Shown piece after piece: positions 7,049 through 9,256 of a stretch of 9,256 bases of DNA. The translations under genes were made by a program, and so were the position numbers. Position 1 is the first letter of the stretch. Each line of letters starts with the position of its first letter. The notes under the pieces are model-generated. The model made no database searches and was not told the DNA's origin. It was given only the letters and a program-made list of their open reading frames with translations. The DNA comes from Crocinitomicaceae bacterium (GTDB lineage: Bacteria > Bacteroidota > Bacteroidia > Flavobacteriales_G > Salibacteraceae): the NCBI GenBank assembly GCA_018623405.1, contig JAAZVO010000091.1:1-9256 (forward strand), read 5' to 3'.

Positions 7049-9256
7049 TTGAAGCAAATTACTTTTCTGTTTATTTTTTGGTTTTGCTTAAGCGCAGCTT
7101 TTGGGCAAAAATTTACTCTTTCAGGATACGTTTCTGATAGCGAAACTGGTGAGAAGTTAATAGGAGCAAGTATTTATAGCCCTCAAAAATTAGTTGGTAC
7201 TACCTCGAACGAGTATGGTTTTTATAGTCTTACACTTCCGGCTGATACGTATCAAATTGTAATTTCTTATGTGGGTTTTCAATCTCAAAAAATAAAAGTT
7301 GATTTAAAGGAGAACATTACCCAAAACCACAACTTATCATCTTCTATTCAGCTCTCTACATTTGAGGTAAAAGCAAGTAGAATGGAACAAATTCAAGAGC
7401 GCTCGCAAATGAGTGCTATTGAAATTCCGATGAAGCAAGCTGAGGTAATTCCGATGTTACTTGGCGAGCGAGATGTTTTAAAAGTTATTCAATTATTACC
7501 GGGTGTACAAAGCGGAGGTGAAGGAACAAGTGGGCTGTATGTAAGAGGTGGTGGCCCAGACCAAAACCTAATTTTACTGGATGGAGTTCCGGTATATAAT
7601 GCATCACACCTTTTTGGCTTTTTCTCAGTATTTAATAACGATGCTATTAACAATGTTGAGCTAATTAAAGGCGGCTTCCCCGCAAGGTATGGCGGAAGGC
7701 TATCTTCAGTAATTGACATTAGAATGAAAGAAGGCTCTCAAAAAAAGTGGCAGGGAACAGGTTCTATTGGTATTATTAGCTCAAAACTAACGGTGGAGGG
7801 CCCATTGATAAAAGATAAAACCTCTTTAATTGTATCAGGAAGAAGAACTTACATTGATGTGCTAGCCAGACCTATAATTAGAAGGCAAGCACAACAAAGT
7901 GGAAGCGATGCAGTTGCAGGCTACTACTTCTATGATTTAAATGCTAAAATCAACCATAAATTTTCAGATAAAAGCAGGTTGTATTTAAGTGGGTATTTTG
8001 GAGATGATCAAGCTTATTTTAGAGATGAATATTCAAATACTTTTAATAACACAACCTTTAACTCAAGCTCTGAGGCCGGTTTAGGTTGGGGAAATGCAAC
8101 TACAGCAATTAGATGGAATCAAATTATCTCTAAAAAAGTATTTTCTAATACTACATTTACTTACAGCAGGTACAGATTTAGGATAGGAGAAGAAACTGCA
8201 GATGAAACCATTGAGCCTGATACCACTTATGGTGAAACATTTAAATATGAATACACTTCAGGAATTGAAGACTTTGCCGGAAAAATTGATTTTGATATTC
8301 TTCCTAACCCAAACCATTACATAAAGGCAGGTTTAGGAAATATTTACCATACTTTTTCCCCAGGAATAAATGCTTTTCAGTCGGATATTGGAAACCCCGC
8401 AAATAACATTGATACCTCTTTTGGTAGCAATAAAATTTTTGCTCATGAGCCCTTTGTTTATGCCGAAGATGACATAAAAATAGGTGCTCGATTAAAGCTA
8501 AATGTTGGAATGCACTTCTCGGGATTCATCAGTTCAAACTCAGAATATTTTAGCTTTCAGCCAAGAGTGTCAGGAAGATTCTTGATAAATGAAAACCTAT
8601 CTGTTAAAGCATCATATGCAGAAATGGCCCAATTTATCCACTTGCTAACAAATGGAACAGTTGGTTTACCTACCGATTTATGGGTGCCCTCCACAGATAA
8701 GGTAAAGCCTCAAAACTCAAAACAGGTTGCCGTTGGTATTGCACAATCTTTAAATGGCGGGTTCGAGCTTTCAGTAGAAGGCTATTACAAAACCATGCAA
8801 AACCTTATTGAGTACAAAGAGGGCGCATCTTTTTTCTCGGTTAACAGAAATTGGGATGAGCAAATTGAGTTTGGTCAAGGCAACTCTTATGGGGGAGAAG
8901 TTTTTTTACAGAAAAAAGAAGGAAAAACTACGGGTTGGGTAGGTTATACACTTTCTTGGACCAATAGGCAATTTGAGAACTTAAATTTTGGGAATCCATT
9001 TCCTTATAGATACGACAGAAGGCACGATATTTCATTTGTATTAGTACATCAGTTAAACGACCATATTGACATTGGCGTAACTTGGGTCTATGGAACCGGA
9101 AACGCCATTACCTTGGCAACAACGCGTTATGCACCCTATCAGCCACAAAACACTCTAGAGTTTGGCTCTATCTTTAATGATATTCAGCATTTTGAAAATC
9201 GCAACGACTTTAGAATGCCTTCTTACCATAGGTTAGATGTTGGAGCAAATTTTAAA
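7049..9256 (+). CDS. TonB-dependent receptor with N-terminal carboxypeptidase-like regulatory domain, cut by the right window edge
   Basis: This is a probable outer-membrane transporter for an unknown ligand, powered by TonB. The reading frame is open for 736 codons to the window end. An apparent signal peptide (MKQITFLFIFWFCLSAAFGQ) starts at TTG 7049. An in-frame TGA lies upstream near 7010, with no ATG or GTG between. The first in-frame ATG (7382) would remove the signal and regulatory domain, so TTG is favoured. A CarboxypepD_reg-like beta-sandwich spans about 22-104 (SGYVSDSETGEKLIGASI, NEYGFYSL, ISYVGFQ). The plug domain is about 115-228: LLPGVQSGGEG, YVRGGGPDQNLILLDGVPVY and GGFPARYGGRLSSVIDI. 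Barrel strands follow, with YRYDRRHDIS and YGTGNAITL near the end as in family members. From family length I expect roughly 50-70 more residues. It lacks the look of a SusC-type receptor, and no susD partner is visible. It lies 79 bp after lepA on the same strand with no clear terminator or strong promoter between. Confidence 0.9.
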   Translation, partial: MKQITFLFIFWFCLSAAFGQKFTLSGYVSDSETGEKLIGASIYSPQKLVGTTSNEYGFYSLTLPADTYQIVISYVGFQSQKIKVDLKENITQNHNLSSSIQLSTFEVKASRMEQIQERSQMSAIEIPMKQAEVIPMLLGERDVLKVIQLLPGVQSGGEGTSGLYVRGGGPDQNLILLDGVPVYNASHLFGFFSVFNNDAINNVELIKGGFPARYGGRLSSVIDIRMKEGSQKKWQGTGSIGIISSKLTVEGPLIKDKTSLIVSGRRTYIDVLARPIIRRQAQQSGSDAVAGYYFYDLNAKINHKFSDKSRLYLSGYFGDDQAYFRDEYSNTFNNTTFNSSSEAGLGWGNATTAIRWNQIISKKVFSNTTFTYSRYRFRIGEETADETIEPDTTYGETFKYEYTSGIEDFAGKIDFDILPNPNHYIKAGLGNIYHTFSPGINAFQSDIGNPANNIDTSFGSNKIFAHEPFVYAEDDIKIGARLKLNVGMHFSGFISSNSEYFSFQPRVSGRFLINENLSVKASYAEMAQFIHLLTNGTVGLPTDLWVPSTDKVKPQNSKQVAVGIAQSLNGGFELSVEGYYKTMQNLIEYKEGASFFSVNRNWDEQIEFGQGNSYGGEVFLQKKEGKTTGWVGYTLSWTNRQFENLNFGNPFPYRYDRRHDISFVLVHQLNDHIDIGVTWVYGTGNAITLATTRYAPYQPQNTLEFGSIFNDIQHFENRNDFRMPSYHRLDVGANFK

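Noticed and set aside
7489..7719. Minus-strand open frame of 76 codons
   Set aside because: It is antisense to the conserved plug domain of the TonB-dependent receptor. Its Pro/Ser/Leu-rich translation is the mirror of the Gly-rich plug motifs.
1..9256. A novel defence, mobile or biosynthetic system
   Set aside because: Every gene is assignable to a known family. There is no integrase, transposase, nuclease, toxin, repeat array or RNA gene, and no unexplained stretch longer than about 150 bases.

Overview
The window comes from a Bacteroidota genome, most likely a flavobacterium-like (Flavobacteriales) organism. The evidence is: AT-rich DNA, no Shine-Dalgarno sequences before the genes, two exact matches to the phylum-specific -7 promoter box (TAnnTTTG), a secreted protein with a type IX secretion (T9SS) type B sorting domain, and a TonB-dependent receptor with an N-terminal carboxypeptidase-like regulatory domain. 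All six genes have intact reading frames where visible. The coding density is very high, and no gap between genes exceeds about 150 bases.

Layout. At the left edge lies the 5' part of a leucyl aminopeptidase gene (pepA, minus strand, cut by the window edge). A 150-bp divergent control region follows, with a good promoter towards pepA and a perfect interrupted palindrome just upstream of the next gene. That gene (plus strand) encodes an 896-residue secreted, modular, Fn3/Ig-like protein with a T9SS type B C-terminal domain. Its stop codon directly touches the ATG of riboflavin synthase (ribE). The ribE stop codon in turn directly touches the stop codon of the convergent metF gene (methylenetetrahydrofolate reductase, minus strand). 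A 121-bp divergent region separates metF from lepA (elongation factor 4, plus strand). After 79 bp with no visible terminator comes the 5' part (736 codons) of a TonB-dependent receptor gene, which appears to start at TTG and runs off the right edge.

How the genes work together. Four are housekeeping or metabolic (peptide turnover, riboflavin, one-carbon/methionine metabolism, translation quality) and two are cell-envelope genes (a T9SS surface or secreted protein and an outer-membrane receptor). The only biochemical link between neighbours is that MetF needs FAD, which derives from the riboflavin made by RibE. The shared 3' boundary makes this worth noting but does not prove co-regulation. 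I see no mobile element, CRISPR array, RNA gene, phage gene, defence system or new multi-gene system. The points worth a second look are the zero-base gene junctions, the palindrome, the TTG start, and the repeated cysteine-pair modules of the T9SS protein.
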